In this document: in pieces, positions 8,750 to 17,867 of the stretch | Numbering within the stretch: position 1 is the stretch's first letter | How the letters are laid out: each line of letters begins with the position of its first letter | Origin: NVTR01 sp036480115 | GTDB taxonomy: Bacteria; Pseudomonadota; Alphaproteobacteria; Rhodobacterales; Rhodobacteraceae | Direction: 5' to 3' | NCBI GenBank assembly: GCA_965224795.1 | Contig: CBDDAE010000002.1 | Coordinates: 1 to 64,000 of the forward strand | DNA length: 64,000 nucleotides | Translations under genes and position numbers: made by a program | The notes under the pieces: generated by a model | Told to the model about the DNA's origin: nothing | The model's database searches: none | The model's input: the letters and a program-made list of their open reading frames with translations, nothing else

Positions 8750-9880
8750 TTAGTCTTTCGACCCGATCAGGGCCCTGTATGTGGCTTCGAACTGCCGGTT
8801 GATGGTGTCGGGATCAAACCTGTCCTCATGGCTGCGTGTGAGCGCGGCAGATGATTTTTTCTGCAAGCCGGTGGCGTCTTCCAGGATTTGCACCACTGCC
8901 TGACAGATCGCGTCCACATCGCCTTTCGCCACGCATCTGCCAACCTGATCATCGACCAGCTCAGAGACCCCCGAACAATCGGTTGCAACCACCGGCAGGC
9001 CCGCCTGAAAGGCCTCAACAATTGAAATCGGCAGGGCTTCCCAGCGCGATGTCAGCGCCATCAAGTCAGCCGCGCGTAAGTAGCGAAACGGGGTCTCACT
9101 GCGCCCGGCAAATGTCAGATGCGACAGCACGCCTTTGCGTTTGGCCAGGGCCAGCATGTCGGTTTCAAGTGGTCCGTCGCCGATGACCACAAATCGAAAT
9201 TGTGGATGGCTTTCCTTTAACCGTTCAACACAGTCAATCAGGATGTCTATGCCTTTTTGATGGGCAATCCGGGCGATAGTAACGATCAGATGCGTGCCGT
9301 CTCCCAGCAGTTTTTTGCGCAAAGCGGCCACATCAACCGGTTCATTGGCCGGGGCGGGCTTAATGCCAAGCCCGATCACTTTCAGCTTGCTGGCCGGGAC
9401 CTGGCCCTTTGCCTCAAGGTCTTGGGCCGACCGGTGGCTGGGGGTAATCACCAGATCTGCACGACGGGCAATGGCACCAAAAGAGCGGATCCGCTCAGGG
9501 TCAGAGCCGTGATAGGTGACGATCAGGGGGATACCACGGCCTTTGCGCGCCAGATCAGCCACCAGGGCGGGGGCGGACTCGTGGGCATGTATAACATCAA
9601 TCGGATGCTCAACCAGCCAGCGGCGCATGCGCATAGCGGCGCGCGCAATATGGCGCAGTCGCGCGAAAATATTGCCGCCATCTGAACCGACATAGCGGGT
9701 CGGCATGTCCAGGAAATCCATATCGGTCTTCGGTCCGGCCCATTCACCGATGGTGCCCCCCAGATAGACCTGGTGCCCCTGTGCAACCAGCCACGCCTGT
9801 AAATCCAGCGTGTGCCGGGCGATCCCGCCCATGCCAAAATCGGTGCATAGTAGCAAGATACGCAAGGGTCGGTGCTGCAT
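8750..9880 (-). CDS. GT4-family glycosyltransferase
   Basis: A 376-residue GT-B transferase. The N terminus LCTDFGMGGIARHTLDL gives the glycine-rich acceptor loop, HAHESAP follows, and the donor half has TIARIAHQKGIDIL, VVIGDGP, FAGRSETPF and the EAFQAGLPVVATD region. The ATG at 9880 is preferred because AGGGTG lies upstream at a good distance; the frame also extends to a TTG 14 codons earlier. It converges with the Gfo/Idh/MocA gene (11 bases between ends). Together with the other GT4 genes it would build the repeat unit of a surface glycan. Confidence 0.85.
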   Translation of the reverse strand: MQHRPLRILLLCTDFGMGGIARHTLDLQAWLVAQGHQVYLGGTIGEWAGPKTDMDFLDMPTRYVGSDGGNIFARLRHIARAAMRMRRWLVEHPIDVIHAHESAPALVADLARKGRGIPLIVTYHGSDPERIRSFGAIARRADLVITPSHRSAQDLEAKGQVPASKLKVIGLGIKPAPANEPVDVAALRKKLLGDGTHLIVTIARIAHQKGIDILIDCVERLKESHPQFRFVVIGDGPLETDMLALAKRKGVLSHLTFAGRSETPFRYLRAADLMALTSRWEALPISIVEAFQAGLPVVATDCSGVSELVDDQVGRCVAKGDVDAICQAVVQILEDATGLQKKSSAALTRSHEDRFDPDTINRQFEATYRALIGSKD

Positions 9881-10101
9881 TGAAAAATTCACCCTAAAAG
9901 CCGGATATGGCATGTTTATCAATGCTTTTCATAGCATGTAATGCGCCATTGTCGCCTGATTTTTGACCGCTACCCTTAAAACCATCCCCCGGCGGGGCGT
10001 ATTTGCGCCTGCCATACACCTCCATAGCATTGTCAAAAAAATGCTTGAATTTGCAGGCACGGTTTGGCCATACACGGGCTTGGTAAAAGGAACTGCACCC
10101 C

Positions 10102-10995
10102 ATGCAGAAATTCGAAATCTCCGTCATTGTGCCGTTCGTCAATGGATACAGCGATCTGGTCGATTGCGTAAAAGCTTTGAGCGACCAAAAACACGCCCGG
10201 GTTGAGGTTATTGTTGTCAGTCGGATGGCTGAGGACATGTCGCAATCTTTGGCGCGTGAATTTGGCGATGTGATCATCCTGGCAAGCGCGCCCGGTGCCA
10301 CCATTCCACAAATGCGCGCGCAAGGTATCCGCCATGCCACCAGCGACGCCGTCGCCGTCATTGAAGACCATGTTATTTGTCCGCCCAACTGGGCCCGCCA
10401 AATGTTGGACGCGCTGGCCGACGGGCATGATGTTGTCGCCGGTCCGGTTGAAAATGCCGCCACTGAGACCCTTGTGGACTGGGCCGCATTCTTATGTGAA
10501 TACAGCGCCGTTTTGGCGCCTTTGCCGCCGGGTCCTGCCGATTGGTTGCCGGGCAATAACGTGGTTTACCGGCGTGACATCTTACAGCGGTTTGACGCTG
10601 TTTTGGATGAGGGCAAATGGGAGAACCGCCTGCACGACGCCATGCGGGCTGAAGGCGTGGAACTGATCATGCGCCCCGACATCATTGCCGGACATAAGAT
10701 GCACTATACGTTCGGGTTGTATATGTCGCAGCGCTTTTTGTATTCGCGCAGCTATGCCGGCGCGCGCACCGCCGACACGCCGCTGCCCAAACGGATACTG
10801 ATCGGACTTGCGGCCTTTGCGCTGCCAGTGGTGGTGTTTATTCGGGTACTTAAAAATATCATTTCCAAACGCAAACATTTGCCTGAACTGATCAAGTCCC
10901 TGCCTATGCTGGTGGCTTTTTCAATCTCCTGGGGCGTTGGCGAAATTGTCGGCTATTGGTTTGGCGGCGGCGATGCCCTGAGCCGGGTGCGTTAA
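10102..10995 (+). CDS. GT2-family glycosyltransferase
   Basis: A 297-residue GT-A type transferase. The N terminus ISVIVPFVNGYSDLVDCVKAL is typical of GT2. The usual DxD is replaced by IEDH at about residues 90-93, followed by PPNW and a GNNVVYRR acceptor loop. Two hydrophobic segments near the C terminus (about 231-250 and 266-285) suggest attachment to the inner membrane. It is followed after five bases by a related GT2 gene, so the pair is co-transcribed. The two share the same C-terminal end (VGEIVGYW versus TGEFIGYI) and look like paralogues. Confidence 0.8.
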   Translation: MQKFEISVIVPFVNGYSDLVDCVKALSDQKHARVEVIVVSRMAEDMSQSLAREFGDVIILASAPGATIPQMRAQGIRHATSDAVAVIEDHVICPPNWARQMLDALADGHDVVAGPVENAATETLVDWAAFLCEYSAVLAPLPPGPADWLPGNNVVYRRDILQRFDAVLDEGKWENRLHDAMRAEGVELIMRPDIIAGHKMHYTFGLYMSQRFLYSRSYAGARTADTPLPKRILIGLAAFALPVVVFIRVLKNIISKRKHLPELIKSLPMLVAFSISWGVGEIVGYWFGGGDALSRVR

Positions 10996-11000
10996 AAGCC

Positions 11001-11948
11001 ATGGCCACGCCGACAATCCCCGATATCAGCATTGTGGTCACCATTGTCGATGGCGGTCAGGCCCTAAACGATTGTTTGCAGGCGTTGCGCGCGCAGGTTG
11101 GCGCTCAGCGGATGGAAGTGCTGGTGCCCTATGATCATATTTCTTTGGAAACTGAGACCTGTATTGAGGCTTTTCCCGAAGTCACCTTTGTGAACATGGG
11201 CCACATCGTTGATGGCACAACGCCGCGCGATGCGCTTGAATTGCACCGGTTTTGGGACATCCGGCGCGCCGAGGGTATAAAGGCCGCCAAAGGCCATCTG
11301 ATCGGCCTGATTGAAGATCGCGGCATTCCCAACCCGGACTGGGCAAAGACTATGGTTGATCTGTTTGATCAACACCAGCCGGCGGCTGTGGGGGGGGCGG
11401 TTGATAATGGCATTGATACCACCTGGAACTGGGCCGTTCATTTCTGTGATTTTGGCCGCTACCAGGCACCGCTATTTGATGAGAACCCGGATTTTTTATC
11501 GGCCACCAACGTTTGTTACAGTGCCAAAACCCTGTCCGCTGTCAGCGATCTTTATGCTGACCATTTCTATGAGCCAAAATTGCACGGGGCTTTACGGGAA
11601 AATGGCGGCTCCCTTTTGCTGACAGACGCGCCCCGATGCGTACAGTTTCGACCGCGCATATCCAGCGGTAAATTGCTGGCAGAATGGTATCACTGGGGCC
11701 GAAAATACGGGCTTATCCATGGCGGACAGATCAGCACCCTGCACCGATTGGCGCGCATTGGTATGGCCACGGTCTTACCGGCAGTGCTTTATCTGCGCCA
11801 CCTGCGCCGTGAACTGGGCAAAAAACAACACATGCGCGAATTCCTGATGGCATCACCCCTGGTGTTCATGATCGGATTTGCCTGGGCTACTGGCGAATTC
11901 ATCGGCTACATTAAAGCCAAACCCGAGGCCGATGCCGGGCATGTCTGA
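11001..11948 (+). CDS. GT2-like glycosyltransferase, paralogue of the preceding gene
   Basis: A 315-residue protein with a GT2 N terminus (ISIVVTIVDGGQALNDCLQAL), IEDRGIPNPDW where the upstream paralogue has IEDHVICPPNW, ATNVCYSAK as the acceptor loop, and a hydrophobic C-terminal segment. The ATG at 11001 lies five bases after the upstream stop; an earlier in-frame codon overlaps the upstream gene and was not used. The metal-binding acidic pair is less canonical than in classical GT2 enzymes, so activity is likely but not certain. Tandem duplication followed by divergence is the simplest explanation. Confidence 0.75.
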   Translation: MATPTIPDISIVVTIVDGGQALNDCLQALRAQVGAQRMEVLVPYDHISLETETCIEAFPEVTFVNMGHIVDGTTPRDALELHRFWDIRRAEGIKAAKGHLIGLIEDRGIPNPDWAKTMVDLFDQHQPAAVGGAVDNGIDTTWNWAVHFCDFGRYQAPLFDENPDFLSATNVCYSAKTLSAVSDLYADHFYEPKLHGALRENGGSLLLTDAPRCVQFRPRISSGKLLAEWYHWGRKYGLIHGGQISTLHRLARIGMATVLPAVLYLRHLRRELGKKQHMREFLMASPLVFMIGFAWATGEFIGYIKAKPEADAGHV

Positions 11949-11976
11949 TCACAGCGCCTGGGGCTAAAAGGCCGGG

Positions 11977-12828
11977 CTATTGGTTGCTATTGAGCATCCA
12001 GGACAGGGTGTCGTGAAAGCTCGGCGATTCCCAGCTCCCAATGGTTTTACGCAGCTTTGAATTGTCCCCGGTCAAGGTTTTCACTTCATTTTGTCGGACA
12101 AAATCAGGGTTCACTTTGATGTCCAGTTTATGGCCCGAGATTTCTTCACACAGCTTAATGATGCCCATAAGCGACTGGGGCTGGCCTGTACAAATATTGA
12201 TGGTTTCACCGGCAGGGCACAATTCCAGCAAGCGGCGATAAATCCCTGCAACCGATCTGACATCGCCAAAATCGCGAAACACATCGACGTTGCCTAATTC
12301 TATGGTCAGGGCGCGATCGCGAAAATGCTTCACGATTTTGGGCACCAGAAACATCGCATCCTGACCGACGCCCGTGTAGTTGAACGGGCGGGTAATAAAT
12401 ACCGGCAAGTGGTCAAAATATTGCTGCGCCAGATGCTCCATAGCCAATTTGCTGATGGCATAGTGGTTGGCCGGCGCCGGGGGGTGGTTTTCGCCCATAG
12501 CCCCCTCAGACTGATTGCCATACACGTTGGCGCTGCTGGCCAGCAGGATACTTTTGATATCCGGGGCATGGCGGGCAAGGGTCGCAAGCAGGTTGTCGGT
12601 GCCGATCACGTTGATCTCATAGAAATCTTTGGCCTGACCGTGATCAACAAAGGCCTGCGCGGCCAGGTGGACCACGGCGTCCGGGGTTTGGTCGGCAATT
12701 TCTTTGGCCAGAGCATCGGCATCGCGCAGATCACTTTGCAGGCCTGTTACATGGTGCCCCGCCGCTGCAAGTTCCTGCTTTACGTAACGGCCGGTAAACC
12801 CAAGGATACCTGTCACAAGAACCCGCAT
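11977..12828 (-). CDS. rmd: GDP-6-deoxy-4-keto-mannose reductase-like SDR
   Basis: A 283-residue SDR with TGILGFTGRYV at the N terminus, the ASSANVYG strand, and YAISK as the catalytic YxxxK. The distinctive RPFNYTGVGQ and a VDVFRDFGDVRSV block match, from memory, the Rmd family that reduces GDP-4-keto-6-deoxymannose to GDP-D-rhamnose. It follows gmd by two bases, giving the complete two-step path from GDP-mannose to a GDP-6-deoxyhexose. An alternative would be a fucose-type reductase, but the single-domain reductase pattern favours Rmd. The GDP-sugar would feed the GT4 gene upstream in the same operon or the fucosyltransferase-like gene at 18940. Confidence 0.75.
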   Translation of the reverse strand: MRVLVTGILGFTGRYVKQELAAAGHHVTGLQSDLRDADALAKEIADQTPDAVVHLAAQAFVDHGQAKDFYEINVIGTDNLLATLARHAPDIKSILLASSANVYGNQSEGAMGENHPPAPANHYAISKLAMEHLAQQYFDHLPVFITRPFNYTGVGQDAMFLVPKIVKHFRDRALTIELGNVDVFRDFGDVRSVAGIYRRLLELCPAGETINICTGQPQSLMGIIKLCEEISGHKLDIKVNPDFVRQNEVKTLTGDNSKLRKTIGSWESPSFHDTLSWMLNSNQ

Positions 12829-12830
12829 TG

Positions 12831-13868
12831 CTATAACAAGGTGCCTTTTTCAATGCGTTCCAGGTCTTTTTCCACCATCATTGTGCACAATTTTTCCAGG
12901 CTGGTGCGCGCCGCCCAGCCCAGTTCAGTGCGCGCTTTGGTGGAATCTCCGATCAAATGGTCGACCTCGGCCGGGCGGTAGAATTTTGGGTTCACTGACA
13001 CAATGGTGTTGCCGGTCGCTGTGTCGATGGCTTTTTCGTCCAGGCCCTGGCCTTGCCATTTTAGCTCAATACCGGCGGCAGAACAGGCCATTTTCACAAA
13101 GTTTCGCACAGATTCGGTGCGGTTTGTTGATAAAACGAAGGTGTCGGGCGTGTCGTGTTGCAACATGCGCCACATGCCATCAACATAGTCTTTTGCATAT
13201 CCCCAGTCGCGTTCAGCCTCCATATTTCCAAGCTCAAAGCCAGACTGCAATCCGGCCTTAATACGGGCAATGGAGGCGGTGATTTTCCGGGTGACAAATT
13301 CCTGTCCGCGCAACGGAGATTCGTGGTTAAAAAGAATGCCGCTGGTTGCGAATATGCCATGTGATTCACGGTAATTGACGGTTGTCCAATGGGCGAACAG
13401 CTTGGCCACACCGTAGGGGCTACGGGGGTAGAACGGGGTTTGCTCGGTCTGCGGGGTCTGTTGAACTTTACCAAACATCTCTGAGGTTGAGGCCTGATAA
13501 AATTTGATCTCAGGGTTCACTATTCGTATGGCTTCCAGAAGATTGAGCGCGCCGATCGCGGTGGCCTTAGCCGTGGTGACAGGCTGATCAAACGACACCC
13601 CGACAAAACTTTGGGCGGCAAGATTGTAAACCTCCTGGACCCCGGTGTTGTCCAGCAGCCGGATACCAGAGGACATGTCGGTCAGATCATATTCCACCAG
13701 GTGGATGTCGGGGTGATCGGTTATGCCAAGCTCATCCAGACGCCAGAAATTGACAGAGCTGGTGCGCCGATAGGCACAGAATACTTCATAGCCTTTTTCC
13801 AGCAGCAACTGGGCCAGATAGGCGCCGTCCTGCCCGGTGGCGCCGGTAATAAGTGCTTTTTTCTTCAC
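12831..13868 (-). CDS. gmd: GDP-mannose 4,6-dehydratase
   Basis: This enzyme converts GDP-mannose to GDP-4-keto-6-deoxymannose in the cytosol. Visible hallmarks are ITGATGQDGAYLAQLLLEKG, the NLAAQSFVGVSF segment, the catalytic STSEMFG with YGVAK, the NHESPLRG motif and RDWGYAKDYV. Length (345 residues) is normal for Gmd. I chose a GTG start at 13868 because a GAGG ribosome site lies six bases before it; the frame also reaches a TTG at 13880. It lies downstream of a GT4 gene (108-base gap) and directly before rmd, so the three form one minus-strand operon. Confidence 0.92.
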   Translation of the reverse strand: MKKKALITGATGQDGAYLAQLLLEKGYEVFCAYRRTSSVNFWRLDELGITDHPDIHLVEYDLTDMSSGIRLLDNTGVQEVYNLAAQSFVGVSFDQPVTTAKATAIGALNLLEAIRIVNPEIKFYQASTSEMFGKVQQTPQTEQTPFYPRSPYGVAKLFAHWTTVNYRESHGIFATSGILFNHESPLRGQEFVTRKITASIARIKAGLQSGFELGNMEAERDWGYAKDYVDGMWRMLQHDTPDTFVLSTNRTESVRNFVKMACSAAGIELKWQGQGLDEKAIDTATGNTIVSVNPKFYRPAEVDHLIGDSTKARTELGWAARTSLEKLCTMMVEKDLERIEKGTLL

Positions 13869-13976
13869 CACTATCCTCAATGTCCTGAATTTAATTTTGC
13901 TTTATTTTCTGGTTTCTAAGGGGCTCAGGGCGAAATTTCAATATTGCTGTTTTCGCCCTGTTCAGTCTGACCTATC

Positions 13977-15149
13977 CTACCTCTGCTCAAAGGCGTTGCG
14001 AAACGACGTCTCAGACAATTGTGCGGCAATGTCCCAGCTGAATTTATCAGCCTGTGTGGCCGCTGAGACCCCAAGCTTGCGGCGCAGCTTTGCGTCGCCC
14101 AGAAACCCGATGATTGTGCTGGCAATGGCGTGTTCATCGGTGGGGTCAAACAGCAACCCACCTGGGCCAACCACTTCTGGCAGGCTGCCGCGATCCGATG
14201 CTAAAACCGGGGTATGGCAGGCCATGGCTTCAACCGCCGGCAAGCCAAAGCCTTCCCAAAGCGACGGAAAAACCAAAGCCTCGGCACTGTTCAAAAGGAC
14301 AGCAAGTTTTTCATCATCAATCTCACCGGTAAAACCGATCCGGTCAGAGGCGCGCGCATCGCGACTGGCCCCGGCCTGCAACTCGTCGATATTATCCCAA
14401 AACCTGTCCCCGGCGGTTCTGCCGACAATGGCAAGATAGGTATCGGGGTGCGCCGCCAGAACTTCTGGCATGGCCTGGATCAGGCGGATCACATTTTTAT
14501 GCCGGTTGAAGCCGCCCACATAAACCAACAGCTTGGCATTGTGGGGGATGGAAAATTCACGGCGTATTTCAGCCAGCAAATCGGGCTGGTCGATCGGTTT
14601 GAACACCGGATCAGCACTGGCGGTGACCAGATCAATGCGCTGGCTGTCAATCGACAGGAATTTACCCAGATCGCGCACCGATGCGGTTGAGGCGGTCATG
14701 ATCCGGGTGGCCTGCCATTTTGCCAAACTGGTTTTCGCCCGCCACAGGGCAAAGTTCACCCGACTTGGGAAGATCAGATCGGGAAAACGTTCGGGGATTG
14801 TATCATGGAAACACACCACTTTGGGCAGCCGCGAAAAGATCGGAAAATACGAAAATACTGTGGGAAAGAAAAACACATCACTGCCCAGCTTTCTGGCCGC
14901 TGACCCCATCCGCAGCATCTGGCCACTGGATCTGGCCGGGGCGCCTGAACCTGCCTGGCGCCGCGCCGCGTCGGATTGGGCAAAGCGCACATCCACCCCG
15001 GGCGGTATGGGCAATTTGGGCTCTTGGTCAAATAACAATGTATAATGATTGGCGCTGTCACGCGCGGCCAGTGCGGCCACCAGGCTGCGGGTGAAGCGGC
15101 CAAACCCGCGCTCATTGTCCCAGGAACTTCCGTCGATGCCTATTCGCAT
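13977..15149 (-). CDS. GT4-family glycosyltransferase (mannosyltransferase-like)
   Basis: A 390-residue GT-B transferase. It begins MRIGIDGSSW; the acceptor domain contains FHDTIPERFP, and the donor domain contains VYVGGFNRHKN, IVGRTAGDRFW, FPSLWEGFGLPAVEAMACHTPV and GGLLFDP. The WEGFGLPAVEAMA block is the EX7E signature. The ATG at 15149 is supported by GGAGG four bases upstream; the longer frame to 15206 is not. It heads the operon with gmd and rmd and so may use the GDP-deoxyhexose those make, which is an inference from context only. Confidence 0.87.
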   Translation of the reverse strand: MRIGIDGSSWDNERGFGRFTRSLVAALAARDSANHYTLLFDQEPKLPIPPGVDVRFAQSDAARRQAGSGAPARSSGQMLRMGSAARKLGSDVFFFPTVFSYFPIFSRLPKVVCFHDTIPERFPDLIFPSRVNFALWRAKTSLAKWQATRIMTASTASVRDLGKFLSIDSQRIDLVTASADPVFKPIDQPDLLAEIRREFSIPHNAKLLVYVGGFNRHKNVIRLIQAMPEVLAAHPDTYLAIVGRTAGDRFWDNIDELQAGASRDARASDRIGFTGEIDDEKLAVLLNSAEALVFPSLWEGFGLPAVEAMACHTPVLASDRGSLPEVVGPGGLLFDPTDEHAIASTIIGFLGDAKLRRKLGVSAATQADKFSWDIAAQLSETSFRNAFEQR

Positions 15150-15204
15150 GCGTCCTCCAAATCGTTCTACTTGCGCTGAAACGCCATATTTAGTGTTGAA
15201 AAAC

Positions 15205-15228
15205 AAGCCCCAAAAGCCCCGGGGCTTT
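15205..15228. promoter_or_regulatory. GC-rich palindrome in the divergent region 15150-15451
   Basis: The 302-base region between the GT4 gene and the flippase gene holds two promoters. Within it AAAGCCCC is followed directly by GGGGCTTT (15213-15228), a perfect 16-base palindrome, and a second AAGCCCC copy lies at 15205-15211. The three arms could form alternative hairpins in the GT4 leader about 60 bases before its start, or an operator. A second, short hairpin (GGCCG, TTTT, CGGCC) lies at 15290-15303. Nothing else was recognised in this gap. Confidence 0.35.
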
Positions 15229-15451
15229 GAAGATCGGCACTTTTTGCGACGCTTCAGCTGCCTGCTTTAACCCGCTTTTGTCATCCTATGGCCGTTTTCG
15301 GCCTTTAGCCGGTGGTGCAAAGCAATTGATGATAGAAACCAAATGGCACAGGATGCTGGCAAACGTTCAGCAATATCTGAACCAAATGAGTATGACACCG
15401 TGACAGAGCCAAAATTCAGTATAGACAACCGGCAAAAGCGGTGAGCTCAAA

Positions 15452-16885
15452 ATGAAGCGTGATTTTTCCATTGGGGTGGCCTGGACGGCGTCCGCCAGCT
15501 GGCTTGAACAGGCGGTCGGGGCGGTTACGTTCATGCTGATTGCCCGGCTGATTGGGGTTGAGGCATTTGGCGTTGCGGCGCTGGCATTTGCCTTTCTTTT
15601 CCTGGGCGAATTTTTGGTACGCGATACAATCGCCGAAGCCATCGTTGAGCGCGAAACCCTGGAAGACGGCAGGCTGGAAGCCAGCTTTGTGGTCTTGATC
15701 GGGTTTTCCCTGGTTATTATTCTGGCGCTTTTTGCGATTTCAAAACTTACCGCGATACTGTTTGGCGAACCTGATGTGGCCCGCCTGTTAATGGCCGCCA
15801 GCCCGACAATTCTAATGATCGCAATGGCCGGTGTTTCCACCGCCCTGCTAAGGCGACGCATGCAATACCGCCTGCTGGCCATTCGCTCGGTTCTGGGGGT
15901 CGTTGCCGGGGGCATCGTCGGTGTTACAATGGCGCTAAATGGCTTTGGCGCCTGGAGTCTGGTGGGACAGCGCCTGGTGCAGATCGGCGTCGACAGCGCC
16001 TTTGCGTTTAAGGTGGCTGGTTGGGTGCCCCGGCGCTGGCCAACCCGTTCAGAGTTAGCCCTGCTGCGCGGCCTTGGTCCAAGGGTGGTGCTTTTGCGCT
16101 CTATAACCCTGGTCATTGCCCAAACCCCAACCGTGGTTCTGGGGATATTTTTTGCCCCAAGCGCCGTTGGCCTGTTTGCCTTCGCCCTGCGTCTGGTGGA
16201 GATCGTGACGTTTTTGATTGTCTCGCCGCTTAAGGGGGTTTCACAGTCAGCCTTTGCCGCAATGCGCCGGCAACACCGCCCGACCGCGCCATTTTTTCTG
16301 GGCCTGACAGAGATCACTGCCCTGGCGGCATTTGCAGCCTTCGCCGGGCTGGCTTTGATTGGCGAACCAACCATCAGGATCCTGGTGGGGCCGGAATGGG
16401 TGGGGGCCAGTGCGGTATTGCCGTTCCTGTGCCTTGCAGGTGCAATTTATGCCCTGACATCAATGCAGGAATCGTATCTTTTAGCCATCGACCGGGTGAA
16501 GGTTTTCACCTCTATGGCATTGCTGGAAGCGGTTGTGGGCCTCGGCCTTATCGCCCTGGCAAGCCCGTTTGGCCCGGTTGCAATCAGCGCCGCCGTCGCC
16601 GGGCGTAGCCTGGCGATTTTCCCCCTGCGCACATTTGCCGCTCTGGCGCCCGAAGCCGTTGCGCCGGTGCAGATGCTGCGGACCCTGATATCACCGGTTT
16701 TGGCTGTGGCGGCAATGTCCGTAACGGTGGCGGTTTGGCGCGCCGCCATGCTGGGGCAGCTAACTGATTTGATGTTCGTTTTGGGGGCTGTCACCATCGG
16801 CATCATCAGTATTTGTCTGCCGCTTTTCCTATGGATGCCAAATACCGTCGCAAATATGCAAACATTCATGCAAAAAGAGCCGTAA
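15452..16885 (+). CDS. Polysaccharide flippase of the MOP superfamily (Wzx-like)
   Basis: A 477-residue protein made almost entirely of hydrophobic segments (about 12-14 helices). The N-terminal helix pair contains ARLIGVEAFGVAALA, typical of the oligosaccharide/polysaccharide transporter family (Polysacc_synt), which flips lipid-linked repeat units across the inner membrane. It heads a + strand group with a methyltransferase, an epimerase and a fucosyltransferase-like gene. Wzy, Wza and Wzc partners were not seen in the window, so polymerisation and export must be encoded elsewhere if this is a Wzx/Wzy system. Confidence 0.85.
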   Translation: MKRDFSIGVAWTASASWLEQAVGAVTFMLIARLIGVEAFGVAALAFAFLFLGEFLVRDTIAEAIVERETLEDGRLEASFVVLIGFSLVIILALFAISKLTAILFGEPDVARLLMAASPTILMIAMAGVSTALLRRRMQYRLLAIRSVLGVVAGGIVGVTMALNGFGAWSLVGQRLVQIGVDSAFAFKVAGWVPRRWPTRSELALLRGLGPRVVLLRSITLVIAQTPTVVLGIFFAPSAVGLFAFALRLVEIVTFLIVSPLKGVSQSAFAAMRRQHRPTAPFFLGLTEITALAAFAAFAGLALIGEPTIRILVGPEWVGASAVLPFLCLAGAIYALTSMQESYLLAIDRVKVFTSMALLEAVVGLGLIALASPFGPVAISAAVAGRSLAIFPLRTFAALAPEAVAPVQMLRTLISPVLAVAAMSVTVAVWRAAMLGQLTDLMFVLGAVTIGIISICLPLFLWMPNTVANMQTFMQKEP

Positions 16886-17054
16886 TCATCCCCCCATCCG
16901 GGCAGTCAGCGGGGCTGGAAAATCAAGGCCACAACAACAATGTAGCCAAAAGCCAAAGACTGGTCAGGAATCTGCCGGTGGTGCGCGCGCCGCTAGACAT
17001 ATCTTTCACGGGCAATCATCATGCAAGACAGGCAGGGCAGAAGAGGATTCGGGT

Positions 17055-17822
17055 TTGATTTCATGGTTTAAAAGAAAACTGTTTATGGTGCGCTGGGGCG
17101 CGGTTGCACGCAAATGGCCGGTTGAGCGTTTCCTGCCAACGACCGATCTTGATCTGTCACAGGCCGAGCGCGATGAACTGGCATCCGGCATCCATGGCTG
17201 GCGCCAGCTGGTGCCCTGGTATCTGGCCCGGTTTGAAAGCAGCAAAAACCCGGGGCCGCTATATTGCTTTGGTGTCGCCCATGGCGGCACGGTGCTGGAA
17301 CTGCTGAATGGCTTTCACCCGCGCAACATGCAGGTCCCGCATATGCACCTGTTTGATTCATTTGAAGGCCTGCCCGCCGAACAGACCGGCATTGCCAAAC
17401 CCCCGGTCTGGGAGCCAGGGGCCTTTGCCGGCTCGCGCGAAAACTTTGATAAAAAAATGCAAACGCTGGATCTGCCCCGGGATAACTATTCGGTTTATGA
17501 GGGCTGGTTTAAAGATACGCTTGAAGCGCGCCTTGTTGATGACGGCACATTTAAACCCGCCGCCTATGTCGATATCGATGCTGACCTCTATAACAGCACA
17601 ATGGATATTCTGGATTTCATGTTCGCGCAAAAACTGATCCGCCCCGGAACCCTTATCGGCTATGACGACTGGGGCGACTCTGATCTTTGGACCGCCGGGG
17701 AAAGCCGGGCCCATAAGGAAGTTATGGCCAAATACGGGGTGCAATGTGCCCAACTGTTTTCCTGGGGCGAACCGCCCTTGATCAAAAAGCTTTTTCTGGT
17801 CGTCGCCATTGCCGGCAGCTGA
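17055..17822 (+). CDS. TylF/macrocin-O-methyltransferase-like protein
   Basis: A 255-residue class I SAM-dependent methyltransferase-like protein. CFGVAHGGTVLELL resembles the SAM-binding glycine segment, HLFDSFEGLP is the family's acidic loop, and YVDIDADLYNSTMDIL gives the metal-binding aspartates typical of TylF-like O-methyltransferases; GYDDW follows. In polysaccharide loci such proteins methylate sugar hydroxyls. The start is uncertain: a TTG at 17055 has AGAGGA seven bases upstream, while the ATG at 17085 has no ribosome site, so I kept the TTG. It lies 45 bases before the epimerase. Confidence 0.78.
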   Translation: MISWFKRKLFMVRWGAVARKWPVERFLPTTDLDLSQAERDELASGIHGWRQLVPWYLARFESSKNPGPLYCFGVAHGGTVLELLNGFHPRNMQVPHMHLFDSFEGLPAEQTGIAKPPVWEPGAFAGSRENFDKKMQTLDLPRDNYSVYEGWFKDTLEARLVDDGTFKPAAYVDIDADLYNSTMDILDFMFAQKLIRPGTLIGYDDWGDSDLWTAGESRAHKEVMAKYGVQCAQLFSWGEPPLIKKLFLVVAIAGS

Positions 17823-17867
17823 CGCCCAGCAGACTAAATAAACCAAGTATTACAAAGGAAATATATT

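Noticed and set aside
12325..12981. A 218-codon open frame on the plus strand
   Set aside because: Antisense to rmd and gmd, both strongly supported.
15367..16374. A 335-codon open frame on the minus strand
   Set aside because: It lies entirely antisense to the flippase gene, has a composition driven by the opposite strand (Arg/Ser/Thr/Ala-rich) and no recognisable domain.
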